A DNA stretch of 64,000 nucleotides from Peribacillus loiseleuriae (lineage in GTDB: Bacteria; Bacillota; Bacilli; Bacillales; DSM-1321): NCBI RefSeq assembly GCF_001183985.1, contig NZ_LFZW01000001.1, positions 3,338,059 through 3,402,058 on the forward strand, read 5' to 3'. Every line of letters starts with the position of its first letter. Position 1 is the stretch's first letter. Made by a program: the position numbers and the translations under genes. Shown piece by piece: positions 27,562 to 36,992 of the stretch. The notes beneath the pieces were generated by a model. That model saw only the letters and a list, made by a program, of their open reading frames with translations. It did not search any database and had not been told where the DNA came from.

Positions 27562-29121
27562 TTAAAATTCTCCATCTATGTTTCTTTGATACATTGCGAT
27601 TTGCTCATATTCTTTTTCTAATGTACGAGCAACATTAATAAATATAGGCATTAATTTACGGTATTCCTTCACATGATCAGGATTAGGTTTATGTTCATGT
27701 GTATGACCAATTAATTGTTCGACTACATCAAAATCTTCAATTTTACCAAGTCCGTATAAACCTAAGATACAAGCACCTAAACAAGAAGACTCATAACTTT
27801 CTGGAATGATAACTTTTTGGTCAAAAATATCAGCCATCATTTGACGCCAAACATCCGATCTAGCAAATCCACCTGTTGCTTTAATACTAGTAACAGGCTC
27901 ATCCATTGCCTCTACTAAAGCTAAATATACAGAATAGAGATTAAAAATAACGCCTTCTAGAGCTGCTCTAACCATATGTTCCTTTTTATGACTCAAAGTT
28001 AACCCGAAGAAGGAGCCACGAACATCTGAGTTCCATAATGGTGCACGTTCCCCCGATAAAAACGGATGAAATAAAAGACCATTGGCACCAGGTCTAACTC
28101 GACTTGCAATACGTGTAAGCACTTCATATGGGTCAATCCCTAATCGTTTCGCCGTTTCAACTTCACTTGCAGCAAATTCATCTCTTATCCAACGTAAGAT
28201 CATACCACCGTTGTTGACTGGACCACCAATTACCCAGTGATTTTCTGTTAATGCGTAGCAAAAAATTCGGCCTTTAGGATCGGTCTGTGGTTTCGGAATC
28301 ACCGTACGAATTGCCCCACTCGTTCCAATGGTTATTGCTACTTCACCCCCTTTTATTGCATTGACGCCAATATTAGATAAAACCCCATCACTTGCTCCTA
28401 GAACAAAAGGAGTCGTTTCTAAAATGCCCAGCTCTTGAGCTAGATCCTGATGACAACCAGTCATAACTTTGGTAGTAGAAACGAGAGTTGATAATTTATC
28501 AGCTGTGATCCCCGCTACTTCCAACGCTTCTTCATCCCAGGCAAGTTTTTTAAGATTTAATAATCCCATTGATGAAGCTAGGGAATGATCCACAACATAT
28601 TCGCCGAAAAACTTGTGAAATAAGTATTCTTTAATCCCTATGTATTTTTTTGTTTTACTTGCAATTTCCGGGCGATCATGTGTTAACCAGGCAATTTTAC
28701 TAAGCGGAGACATTGGATGAATAGGTGTCCCAGTTCGCAAATAAATTTCATGACCATTAAGTTCACGTTTTATTTTCTTTGCCCACTCTTCGCTTTGATT
28801 ATCTGCCCATGTTATGCAACGTGTTAAAGGTTTATCGAATTCATCCATTGCGATGACCCCATGCATAGCAGTACTAAAAGAAAGAAATGATAGATCTTTT
28901 GGATCAATTTTTGATTTATTCATAACATTACGAATAGAGCGTACAACTGCATCAAAAATCTCTTCTGGATCTTGTTCTGCTATTGAAACATTAGGTGTGT
29001 ATAATTGATAACCATTGTTTTCTTGAGCGATAATTTCACCTGTTTCGCGAAACAGAACTGCTTTTGTACTCGTTGTTCCTACATCTACACCAAGCATATA
29101 CTTGTTATTGTCCATTTTCAT
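27562..29121 (-). CDS. gntK: Gluconokinase, FGGY family
   Basis: 519 residues, full FGGY length. The N-terminal phosphate loop is MLGVDVGTTSTKAVLFRETG. The substrate-side motif is MHGVIAMDEFDKPLTRCITW, followed by WADNQSEEW. The second ATP-site region is TIGTSGAIRTV, with ATGGFARSDVWRQMMADIF at the C-terminus. It phosphorylates gluconate to 6-phosphogluconate. It is first gene of the gntK-gntP unit; in B. subtilis the order is gntR-K-P-Z in a single operon, so the arrangement here is reorganised. The start could also be the second ATG two codons in. Confidence 0.95.
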   Translation of the reverse strand: MKMDNNKYMLGVDVGTTSTKAVLFRETGEIIAQENNGYQLYTPNVSIAEQDPEEIFDAVVRSIRNVMNKSKIDPKDLSFLSFSTAMHGVIAMDEFDKPLTRCITWADNQSEEWAKKIKRELNGHEIYLRTGTPIHPMSPLSKIAWLTHDRPEIASKTKKYIGIKEYLFHKFFGEYVVDHSLASSMGLLNLKKLAWDEEALEVAGITADKLSTLVSTTKVMTGCHQDLAQELGILETTPFVLGASDGVLSNIGVNAIKGGEVAITIGTSGAIRTVIPKPQTDPKGRIFCYALTENHWVIGGPVNNGGMILRWIRDEFAASEVETAKRLGIDPYEVLTRIASRVRPGANGLLFHPFLSGERAPLWNSDVRGSFFGLTLSHKKEHMVRAALEGVIFNLYSVYLALVEAMDEPVTSIKATGGFARSDVWRQMMADIFDQKVIIPESYESSCLGACILGLYGLGKIEDFDVVEQLIGHTHEHKPNPDHVKEYRKLMPIFINVARTLEKEYEQIAMYQRNIDGEF

Positions 29122-29370
29122 CTCGCCTTCCCTAACAATCTTTGTAATTTGTTATTTTAAATGAATTTCTTGGATAACTAATTCTCTATTTTTTTGATAA
29201 TTGCTTCCTATTTGAAAACTTCTTAGTTCATTAATAAACCGACATCTCATTAATAACTTCTTGTATGCCCGCATCAGCTGTCATTGTAACCACTTGATTA
29301 GTAATTTATTAGGTTTAGATTACATAGTCGGTTAAATCCTGCTCTACATAATTTTTATTATTCTAAAATA

Positions 29371-29384
29371 TGGAAACGCTACCA
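29371..29384. promoter_or_regulatory. Possible CcpA (cre) site upstream of gntK
   Basis: TGGAAACGCTACCA resembles the catabolite-response consensus TGWAANCGNTNWCA with two mismatches. A second loose candidate, TAAAACGTTTTCTA, lies at 29435. Both are downstream of the gntK start site, a position where CcpA can block elongation. Confidence 0.45.
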
Positions 29385-29471
29385 AAGAGAACGGAAATAA
29401 TACCCATCTTTTCGTTTTTGCCAATTAACGATTTTAAAACGTTTTCTAAAAACGATTTCATTTCCAAACTA

Positions 29472-29514
29472 ACTTGTATACAAGTATACTATAATACATT
29501 TTTGTGAATGTAAA
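29472..29514 (-). promoter_or_regulatory. Promoter and GntR operator of gntK-gntP
   Basis: On the minus strand, TTTACA (29509-29514), a 17-bp spacer and TAGTAT (29486-29491), followed at once by the palindrome ACTTGTATACAAGT (29472-29485). The architecture is the same as at 25594. It leaves a leader of about 350 nt before gntK. Confidence 0.85.
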
Positions 29515-29820
29515 CCCTTTATTTCATAATTTTTTTACAAATGATCAGCTATAAATATCACCCAATACCAAAGAAACCTTTGAACGAAATACGGGGTTAA
29601 TCCTGTGACCAAGATTGATGGACTAAGACAAGCCAATTTCTTAAGATAATTATTATTTCACCATAAGTTGTTTACCCACCCCTTCCTCCGTATAGGCAAA
29701 ATCACATCCTTTAGTTGTTTCGAAACGGTCAAGCTTCGCCCAACTTGTTCTTTTTTTCAACAGCCTTGACTTGTGCAGAAATTCACATTTATGTGTTGTA
29801 TAACCATAAGTTATAAAATT

Positions 29821-29938
29821 AAAGGAGGAGGGTGTCCCGAACAAAGGGTCAGACCCCGCAACAACTAAATGCAGTTTAAGATAAGTGTATGAAACACATC
29901 TTACTGATTTAGAGTGCGAGATGAGACACCCTCTAGAG
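29821..29938. repeat. Family B hairpin element, copy 3
   Basis: Outer arms GGAGGGTGTCCCGAACAAAG and GATGAGACACCCTC enclose GGGTCAGACC and an inner imperfect stem. It lies just after the broken zinc dehydrogenase. The rest of 29122-29959 besides the promoter shows no supported gene. Confidence 0.7.
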
Positions 29939-29959
29939 AAGGTTTAGCTTCCTTATTTC

Positions 29960-30984
29960 TTAGTCAAAAATAATGACAGTTTTTCTAACTTTTTCAGGAT
30001 TTTTTTCTACAAAATCAAATGCTTCTTTTGCTTCACTGATATGAAATTTATGCGTAATTAAACCATCATGCATTAATTTTTTTTCATTGATAAGTTGTAC
30101 AACTTTACCAAATTGATTTGTTTGAAGTCTTGAACCTGATATTGTCAATTCTTTTTTCGTAATTGGCAATAGAGCGATTGAAGACGGTTTCTCATTGAAA
30201 CCTAATGTAACTACATTCCCAGCAGCAGAGGCTACATTAACACTTAATTCAAATGTTTGTGGTGTACCGCCACTGCATCAATAACAATATTTGCTCCTTC
30301 GTTGTTTGTAATTTCATATATTTTACTTTCTAGGTCCACTTCAGTAGGATTTATCGTGTAGTCTGCACCATTTTCTTTAGCAAAATCCAATCGTTTATTC
30401 GTAATATCTGAAATAATAACGGTTGCCCCATTTAGCTTAGCCATTTTTAAAACACAAATACCGATTGGCCCTGCACCTTGAATAAATACAGTATTTCCTT
30501 CTTTCACATTCCCTCTCCATGTAGCTTGAGCACCAATTGTATATGGTTCAGCCATTACCGCTTCGTCCCAACTAATTTCCGAGTCAACTTTATGCAATTG
30601 GTTTTCTGGCAGGACTACAATTTCTCTCATTCCCCCATCTTCATGGACACCGAAAACCGATACCTCTTTACATACATTTGGTCTGCCACTTCTACATGCA
30701 TAACATGTACCACAATAGCTAATTGGTTCAACAACAACATGGTCACCAATGGTTATTAATCCATTAACATTAGAACCGATTTCTATAACCTCACCAGTCA
30801 CTTCATGTCCAACAATCCTTGGGTAAGTAGCGAGAGGATTAGTACCGTGGTAAATATGCATATCTGAACCACAGATACCTACTCTTTTAATTTTCACTAG
30901 GACCTCATTGTCTTGTTTAATTTCTGGTTGAGGTACATCTAATACTTCAATTTTATGTGCTTCCGGAATCATAACAGCTTTCAT
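29960..30984 (-). pseudogene. Zinc-dependent sugar-acid dehydrogenase, frameshifted
   Basis: Start ATG 30984 has AGGAGAG 6 nt upstream. The first frame reads [53 protein letters not shown] and the Rossmann [15 protein letters not shown], as far as IVIDAV near 30268. The sequence then shifts frame (two extra bases or one lost) and continues [20 protein letters not shown] to the normal C-terminus at 29960. Total coding length (about 341 codons) equals an intact family member of the RspB / L-galactonate dehydrogenase type. It is either a very recent pseudogene or a sequencing error. It is related to, but distinct from, the intact enzyme at 23820. Confidence 0.88.
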
Positions 30985-31310
30985 TATCTTCTCTCCTACT
31001 AAAAAAAATTTACACATGCTAGATATATTCATAGTGCATGAACAATAATATGGAATGATTTCTTAAGACTTTCTTCTCAAGTTGATAACCCTTTCAAAAC
31101 CCATCCCATTTAAGTTTTTCTTCGTCAATTGATAATTATTACTTGAAGAAAAACTCATTTTAAAAAAGAATGTTGGAGAAATTATGAAGAAGAACTACAC
31201 GGCGATGTTTTTATTCCTTTTCGCTCGGCTTTTTTAAAACGGCGCAGAGCAATTCATGGTTAAGTCGTTCCGATTTTGTAAAGAAACGAGTAAGCCCCCC
31301 ATATCTTGTT

Positions 31311-31380
31311 CACAAATAATAAAGTTCTTTAAATTACAATAAAGTCGTTTCAAACATAATAAAGTTGTTTCAAAAATTAG
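31311..31380. repeat. Three 20-bp direct repeats in a gene-free gap
   Basis: AAAGTTCTTT, AAAGTCGTTT and AAAGTTGTTT start at 31321, 31341 and 31361, exactly 20 bp apart, each preceded by AAT or AT. A single like copy occurs at 34300 and an inverted one at 37219-37232. The rest of the gap 30985-31659 holds nothing recognisable. Confidence 0.6.
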
Positions 31381-31659
31381 AACCAATACTATTTTTATTA
31401 GTGTTGGCCTCTTTTAGTTACGGTACAATTTAATGTAAGATTATTCGAAGTTCCAACGATAATCATAATTTTTTCGTTAGCTATTGCTGGAAAAACTTAT
31501 AATTGAATATTCAAATACCTATTTATAGTTTTCATTTTCTAATCAGTTTATTTTCGTGGGTTTTATGTCAAAATGTTAACGGCATTCCAATCTATACATT
31601 AATTTAAAGTAAAAAACTGCCGATGCAGTTCGACAGTTATAAATTCAATATTGTTCACT

Positions 31660-32091
31660 CTATTTTTTTCCAACTATGGATTGATTAAATTTTCTCAACA
31701 GATCTCCAAATTTTTCACAATCCTCATCCGACCATCCGTTCAATAATTTTGTTATTCTATCCAATCGTCCTTGTTTATATTCAACTAATACCTTAATTCC
31801 GAAATCAGTAATTTGGTAGAAGTAGGCCCTTCCATCCATTGGGTCTGGAACTTTTTCCACATATCCTTTTTGCTCAAGACCTGCAGCTTGTCTGCTTACG
31901 GTGGAAGTATCCAATTGAAATTCATCTGCCAAAGCTTTTACTCCAGAAGAACCTTGAACGTGAAGTTGAAGTAACAAAAGATAAGCAGACCGATCTAGAA
32001 TCCCATTTCTTTTATCAGATGTAATAGATGTAATACGGCGGATTAAGACTGCCATTTCAAGTTCTATGGTTTCTAGTGAATTTTCATTCAT
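31660..32091 (-). CDS. MarR-family transcriptional regulator
   Basis: 143 residues with the MarR winged helix: LQLHVQGSSGVKALADEFQL, then DTSTVSRQAAGLEQKGYVEK as the recognition region, and the wing PDPMDGRAYFYQITDFG. Helical dimerisation segments flank it at both ends. It probably represses its divergent neighbour(s). A strong palindromic site lies 107-169 nt upstream of the start. The ligand is unknown. The first intact gene on the far side is the MFS exporter at 32940, a common MarR partner. Confidence 0.9.
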   Translation of the reverse strand: MNENSLETIELEMAVLIRRITSITSDKRNGILDRSAYLLLLQLHVQGSSGVKALADEFQLDTSTVSRQAAGLEQKGYVEKVPDPMDGRAYFYQITDFGIKVLVEYKQGRLDRITKLLNGWSDEDCEKFGDLLRKFNQSIVGKK

Positions 32092-32197
32092 TGCTTTACC
32101 ACCTCACAATTGCCTTTTATAAAAACTATAATAACCTACCGGAAGCGTTTGTCAAATTACCGTAATCAAGCAGATAGCAACATTGAAGAATCGGAAT

Positions 32198-32260
32198 ATA
32201 ATTGTACTATACAACTAATTTGTTGTGTGATACAATTATATAGTTGTATAGTACAATTAT
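32198..32260. promoter_or_regulatory. Compound palindromic operator for the MarR regulator
   Basis: ATAATTGTACTATACAACTA (32198-32217) and its exact inverse (32241-32260) form a perfect 20-bp inverted repeat with a 23-nt spacer. Each arm contains its own palindrome TTGTA-CTA-TACAA, and the spacer holds a third, TTGT-GTGAT-ACAA. This looks like three regulator sites in a row. Confidence 0.75.
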
Positions 32261-32379
32261 TAAACCATTTTTTATAAGAGGAGGCTGAGGAATAATAAAT
32301 GCAACCATCTTAGTAATAGGGTCAGAAAAAATTAATGATTCCTAAAGATCGAATCCCAGACAACTGTTTTTATTAGTGG

Positions 32380-32800
32380 TTCCGATTTAAAGTACTAAAG
32401 GAAGATGATATTATACGCTCAGTTATTGAAATATTTATGGAGCACAGCATCAGCGATCTTCCAGTAATTAACGATGGAAACGAAATCGTTAATTATAGTA
32501 GTAATGGGGATATTATGCGATGCATCAGAAAACATTAGGATATAATCATCGACTCCTTCTTTTTTGTGAATGTGATCAAAGGCGATGATGAAGAGTTCGA
32601 AGAAAGAACAAAAAAATACTCGATTTAAATGTCTTGAAAATTGCACGAGAAAACGGTTTTTAAAGTGGCTTGGGATGAATAAATTGAAAATATTGCAGCG
32701 ATTTTAGGAAAAATATAAATAAAAAAACTGCCTGTTGAGCGTAACCGGGTATTAGTTAGATTTATAAGCCGTGGGGCTGTCATCCGTCACACTTTTAGAA
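32380..32800 (+). pseudogene. CBS-domain protein, decayed
   Basis: The plus strand translates to EDDIIRSVIEIFMEHSISDL, PVINDGNEIV, GDIMRCIRKH, a stop, DIIIDSFFFVNVIKGDDEEF, then two frame changes and further stops. It goes on with KVAWDE, IENIAAILGK, IKKLPVERNRVLVRFISRG and AVIRHTF. This is the first and second CBS motif of a two-CBS protein, in order. At least two frameshifts and four stops make it non-functional. The N-terminal part before about 32380 is not recognisable. It lies between the operator and the MFS gene. Confidence 0.8.
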
Positions 32801-32939
32801 CCATTCTTTAATTCTTCAGCACATTTAGTAATTAATACATCATTACCGGTAGTTTATAGCAACATTTTAAAAACACATTCCTATTTCGAATCAAAAATAT
32901 GAATGTTAAACAAAATATTAAGTAAGAGAGGAGAAGCAT

Positions 32940-34181
32940 ATGGTATCCAAAACTCTAAAGGCTTCATCTGTTAACACAATACCAACTATTCAAGAAGAGG
33001 AAAGTCTTCTTAAACAGCCCAAGGCTGTATGGGCCGTCTTTTTCGCTTGTATTATTGCCTTCATGGGGCTGGGGCTTGTTGACCCGATTTTGCCAGCAAT
33101 TGCCGAACAATTAAATGCCTCACATAGTGAAGTAACTTTACTTTTCACCAGCTATAATGCCGTTATGGCCGTTGCGATGCTGATTACCGGTACTGTTTCT
33201 TCAAGACTTGGCATTAAGTGGACACTGCTTACTGGTATCGTAATCATTGCATTATTTTCAGCGCTCGGAGGGTTTTCCAACGATATCTGGACACTCGTTG
33301 GACTACGAGGTGGGTGGGGCCTTGGTAACGCACTGTTTGTTGCTACGTCTTTAGCAGCGATCGTGTCTCTTTCAAATAGCGGAACCGCCAAAGCCATCAT
33401 TCTGTATGAAGCAGCGATCGGACTTGGAATCTCAGTTGGACCCTTAATTGGCGGCTGGTTAGGCGCTATGTCATGGAGAGGCCCATTTCTTGGGGTCGCC
33501 ACATTGATGGTCATTGCTTTTATTGGGCTTTTTATATTAATGCCAAAATCTAAAACCCCAACAAATGCAGTAAAATCCAAAACATCTTTAATGGATCCAT
33601 TTCGAGCCTTGAAGCATCGCTCTCTCTTAGTTTTCGGAATTACAGCCGCTCTGTATAATTTTGGGTTCTTCACTTTGTTGGCTTACGCGCCTTTTGTCAT
33701 GGGGCTAGATGAGCATGGATTAGGCTTTGTATTCCTGGGCTGGGGTATACTGCTTGCCATCACCTCTGTTTTCATGGCTCCAAAGCTTCAGCAATGGTTT
33801 GGAACAATTAAATCTATGTGTATGATGTTGATCTTGTTTGCTATTGTCTTGGTCTTAATGGGCATCTGGACGTCGACCCAATGGGTAATTATCGCTGCTG
33901 TAATTTTCTCTGGCTCATTATTAGGGAATAACAATACGTTAATTACGACAGCTGTTATGAATGCGGCACCTGTCGAACGGTCAACAGCCTCTGCTGCTTA
34001 CAGCTTCTTGCGTTTCATAGGAGGAGCTATTGCCCCGTTTATGGCAGGGAAACTGGCGGAGATTTACAACTCAAGTGTACCTTTCATTGTGGGTGCATCG
34101 TTTGTATTTATTTCGGTGGTGTTTATTTGGTTCAATTATAAGCATGTAAAGCATGTTGATTCTGTTGAGTCCATTCATTAA
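32940..34181 (+). CDS. MFS transporter, probable drug exporter
   Basis: 413 residues, 12 predicted helices. Helix 1 has GLGLVDPILPAIAEQLNAS, and loop 2-3 carries GTVSSRLGIKWTLLTG in motif A position. Helix 4-5 has GLRGGWGLGNALFVATSLAA, and IGLGISVGPLIGGWLG is the antiporter motif C. The central loop (about 200-220) is charged. AGAGGAG lies 6 nt before the ATG. With the MarR gene and operator upstream it forms a plausible substrate-induced efflux unit, although the CBS pseudogene lies between. Substrate unknown. Confidence 0.9.
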   Translation: MVSKTLKASSVNTIPTIQEEESLLKQPKAVWAVFFACIIAFMGLGLVDPILPAIAEQLNASHSEVTLLFTSYNAVMAVAMLITGTVSSRLGIKWTLLTGIVIIALFSALGGFSNDIWTLVGLRGGWGLGNALFVATSLAAIVSLSNSGTAKAIILYEAAIGLGISVGPLIGGWLGAMSWRGPFLGVATLMVIAFIGLFILMPKSKTPTNAVKSKTSLMDPFRALKHRSLLVFGITAALYNFGFFTLLAYAPFVMGLDEHGLGFVFLGWGILLAITSVFMAPKLQQWFGTIKSMCMMLILFAIVLVLMGIWTSTQWVIIAAVIFSGSLLGNNNTLITTAVMNAAPVERSTASAAYSFLRFIGGAIAPFMAGKLAEIYNSSVPFIVGASFVFISVVFIWFNYKHVKHVDSVESIH

Positions 34182-34189
34182 TATTATTT

Positions 34190-34220
34190 TAGAGGATCTG
34201 CCAAATGCAGATCCTTTAGT
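34190..34220 (+). terminator. Terminator after MFS gene
   Basis: AGGATCTGC pairs with GCAGATCCT (9 bp) around CAAAT, followed by a short T stretch, 11 nt after the stop. Confidence 0.75.
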
Positions 34221-34447
34221 ATATATTGGAATTGCTAAGGTAAACCCATGAGATGTGAATGGATTTGATTCACTAGCATTATTATTGTTGATTAACAATA
34301 AAGTTGTTTATAAATATCAGTCGTGTTATTCCATTGTGAAGGATTGCACCTAAACGGGGCAAGTTTCTTTAAGTAGGAAGGACATTAGAATAAGAATTTT
34401 GAATAAATTAGTACAAAGGAAATCAGGAGGTGCTATAAACTTTTTTT

Positions 34448-34602
34448 AAAAAATATTAGCTTATATAATTTTTGTTCTTGGCTCACTGTATTTCTTCTTT
34501 GGTGGAAGTAACTCTGCTGAAAAATCAAAGGGGAAACAGTTTGAAATCATAATGATAATAAGCATTTTAATATTAAGTTACTATTGCTGGTTTCCAAATT
34601 AA
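34448..34602 (+). other. Possible remnant of a small membrane protein gene
   Basis: After AGGAGG at 34426 a frame reads KILAYIIFVLGSLYFFFGGS, NSAEKSKGKQFEIIM and IISILILSYYCWFPN to a TAA. This is two hydrophobic helices with a basic loop. An upstream stop and the lack of any start codon mean it cannot be translated as it stands. No family recognised. Confidence 0.25.
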
Positions 34603-34620
34603 AGTAATTTAACTTCTTCC

Positions 34621-36180
34621 ACTACCATGAAAATAAACTTCTATTACTTTGGAAAAAGGCAATACTAAAGTAGACGCAGCTCATTCATTTTTTAAAAAAA
34701 GGGAGAGCGCCTAAATCATTGATCTATTGTAGCAAAGTGGACTGGATTAAGATGCTTCAGGTTCTTTTAATGAAACGGTGTATCCTAAACTTTCGAGTCT
34801 TCGTAGAGAATGCCGTACAATCGATTGCTGTCTCTGTGTATCAAAGTAGTCTTCGCCTAAGTCTACATACATTTCTTTACGAGTTAAGAGATAATAAGAG
34901 ATACGTAACATTGCATGAGCGACGACAATTCCTGCTCGTTTCTTACCTTTTCGTGATGCTGTACGCCGATACAGTGCACCGAGATAGTTTTAAATCCTCT
35001 AACAGATTGAGCTGCTTCTGTTAATGCCGACCTTAAATATTTATTTCCTTTTTTTGTTTTAGATGATGTCCTTTTTGCCGCGCTTTCGTTATGTCCAGGA
35101 ACTAATCCTGCCCAAGAACACATATAGGCTGCACTTGGAATTTGTTTTTTAATATTAGTACCGATTTCAGATAGAATTTGCTCATCCATTCTTGTAGCTA
35201 TGCCAGGAATAGAATCTAGTCGTTCTATCTCTTCTTGATAAGATCTAACTCTTTTTGCCACTTCTTGATCTAACATCTCAATTTGTTCAGTCAAAAAATC
35301 AATGTGCTTTAAAATAGTTTTTAGCATTAAACGCTGATGTGGATTGATGTATCCTTTAAGAGCGAGCTCAATCTTTTTCATTGTACGTCGAGCAAAGTTT
35401 GCTAGTTTTCCAGGATCCTCTTCACCTTCGGCGATAGCGTTAAGCATGTCTCTAGCTGAAATGCCCATAACATCTGAAACAACGTTCTCTCCTTTTAGAT
35501 CCGATTATGTTGCCTAGCACGCTCTTCAATGATACTCCTACGATATCGAATAAGTTCACGCAATTCTCTTTGATTTCTATCTGGAATGAAACTAGCTTTA
35601 AGTAGTCCATGACGAAGAAGTTTCACAATCCAGTCTGCATCCTTAACATCCGTTTTACGTCCTGAGACCGCCTTCATATGTTGGGCATTCACAACTAAAA
35701 ACTCAATATCTTCAGCTTCCAGTAAATTCACAATAGGTTTCCAGTAAACACTCGTGCTCTCCATGGCAACATGGGTACATCTATGTTGTTTAATCCAGTC
35801 AACCAACTGTATTAGAAAAACAGTTTTAGTCGAAAATGTTTGAATCTCCTTTCCTTCTGGTGTCATAATACATGCAGTAATATTGTCTTTATGAACGTTC
35901 ATACCACATGCTCGTTCAATGACTACATCATTGAAAACAACCTTTCTACGACTTTCGTTATTGGAGGCTGGTGTAGCAACCAGAATAGGATTAATCTACC
36001 ATGTGTGCTTCCCGTAAGGGAGCGACAGTCAGTGGTACACCATGGTCGTTGGAGTCAGACTAACGGATGGGCTCTATCGCACCATAGTTCATCGACCTTC
36101 CTCTCCAGCCGTAGAATCAGTATTGACGGTTTTTCACCTTTTTCATTCTCTGTGGTGAAGCGCTGATTTTGGCGCTTCAA
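34621..36180 (-). mobile_element. IS110-family insertion sequence, inactive
   Basis: Bounds are inferred by comparing with the shortened copy at 36993-37190, which matches both ends. It contains a broken transposase (34884-35944) and about 235 nt of non-coding DNA upstream of it. That non-coding end is where IS110 elements encode their bridge RNA. The right end contains the hairpin GAAGCGC/GCGCTTC near 36160. IS110 elements lack large terminal inverted repeats, and none are seen. Confidence 0.75.
34884..35944 (-). pseudogene. IS110 transposase, split
   Basis: N-terminal DEDD half: ERACGMNVHKDNITACIMTP, HVAMESTSVYWKPI, QHMKAVSGRKTDVKDADWIV; it stops at 35495 after RARQHNRI. The C-terminal half resumes in another frame as VVSDVMGISARDMLNAIAEG and carries the Tnp_20 core LDSIPGIATRMDEQILSEIG, SWAGLVPGHNESAAKR and KKGNKYLRSALTEAAQS. 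About a dozen residues normally joining the halves are missing, so a small deletion and a frameshift occurred near 35470-35495. The N-terminal reading also lacks a standard start for the residues before CGMN. Confidence 0.9.
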
Positions 36181-36287
36181 AATAATTGTTATTCAACTAA
36201 AGGGTGCAAAAGTTGATTTAAAAAATGGATCAATAAATGTCAAATGTTAGATTAAATCAATTGAAAGAAGACTTTAAAATATAATTT

Positions 36288-36324
36288 GCCTGGATCCAGA
36301 ATATTAAGGGATACAGGCTTTTTT
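36288..36324 (+). terminator. Terminator-like hairpin
   Basis: GCCTGGATCC pairs with GGATACAGGC (one mismatch), followed by six T on the plus strand. It lies between the IS110 end and the GNAT stop. Any minus-strand role is weaker. Confidence 0.5.
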
Positions 36325-36345
36325 GATTGTGCTATGCTCTTTTCA

Positions 36346-36873
36346 CTAAAAGTCAGTCTGCATAATCGTATTTTTCAAGTACTCATTAAATTCCGTATAT
36401 TCAATTTCCGAAATATTCCTTGGATAGCTTAAGATGACAAGTTCATGAGGTAAATTCTGTTTTCGATACGCGGGATGGTTATGTTGGTAATTACTCCCAT
36501 TAAAACCAAGTCGCAAATAAAAGTTCTTGCGTCTAATAGAAATAGGATCTACCGGAGGATCAATTTCTAAAATTACAAGGCTGTGCATATCACAAAACTT
36601 TTTTAAACAACGAGACCCTACGCTATTCCCTCGCTTATCAGGATCAATTGCAAAATGTTCAATATAAGAATAATATGCGGTTTCCCAATAAAAGATAATG
36701 CCAACAAATACGCCTTTTTCTAAGACTACTTCGCAATGATATTCTGGATTATTTAATGCTGCTAATTGATTTTCAAATAATCTTTGTTCGTGTTCTGGAA
36801 AGCTGACTTCATATAAATCAAATGCTTTCTTAAATAATACATCATCTGATCCAGTCACTCGGACAAATTCCAT
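36346..36873 (-). CDS. GNAT-family N-acetyltransferase
   Basis: 175 residues. The acetyl-CoA-binding motif A is visible as IEHFAIDPDKRGNSVGSRCL, followed by VILEIDPPVDPISIRRKNFY and YLRLGF, the motif B region. There is no signal peptide or membrane segment. Acceptor unknown. It is isolated between the inactive IS110 and its shortened copy, so it may have been carried or trapped there. The reading frame looks intact, with a modest ribosome site (GGGAGG) 9 nt before the ATG. Confidence 0.85.
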   Translation of the reverse strand: MEFVRVTGSDDVLFKKAFDLYEVSFPEHEQRLFENQLAALNNPEYHCEVVLEKGVFVGIIFYWETAYYSYIEHFAIDPDKRGNSVGSRCLKKFCDMHSLVILEIDPPVDPISIRRKNFYLRLGFNGSNYQHNHPAYRKQNLPHELVILSYPRNISEIEYTEFNEYLKNTIMQTDF

Positions 36874-36992
36874 AATTAGTAGCCTCCCTTATTTCTTTAG
36901 TATAATACTCTTTTATTATTGTCCATTTTTTCATACAAAATCAAATAACAAATCCAAAAGAGTATTATAAAAAAATATAAATGCCCTTTTGT

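Noticed and set aside
29653..29844. Minus-strand 63-codon frame upstream of family B copy 3
   Set aside because: Its start lies inside the repeat element and the product matches nothing recognised; possibly debris of a transposase but not supportable.
31321..31380. 20-bp spaced repeats read as a CRISPR or plasmid iteron array
   Set aside because: Only three imperfect units without unique spacers, and no rep gene nearby; better treated as possible transposon-end sites.
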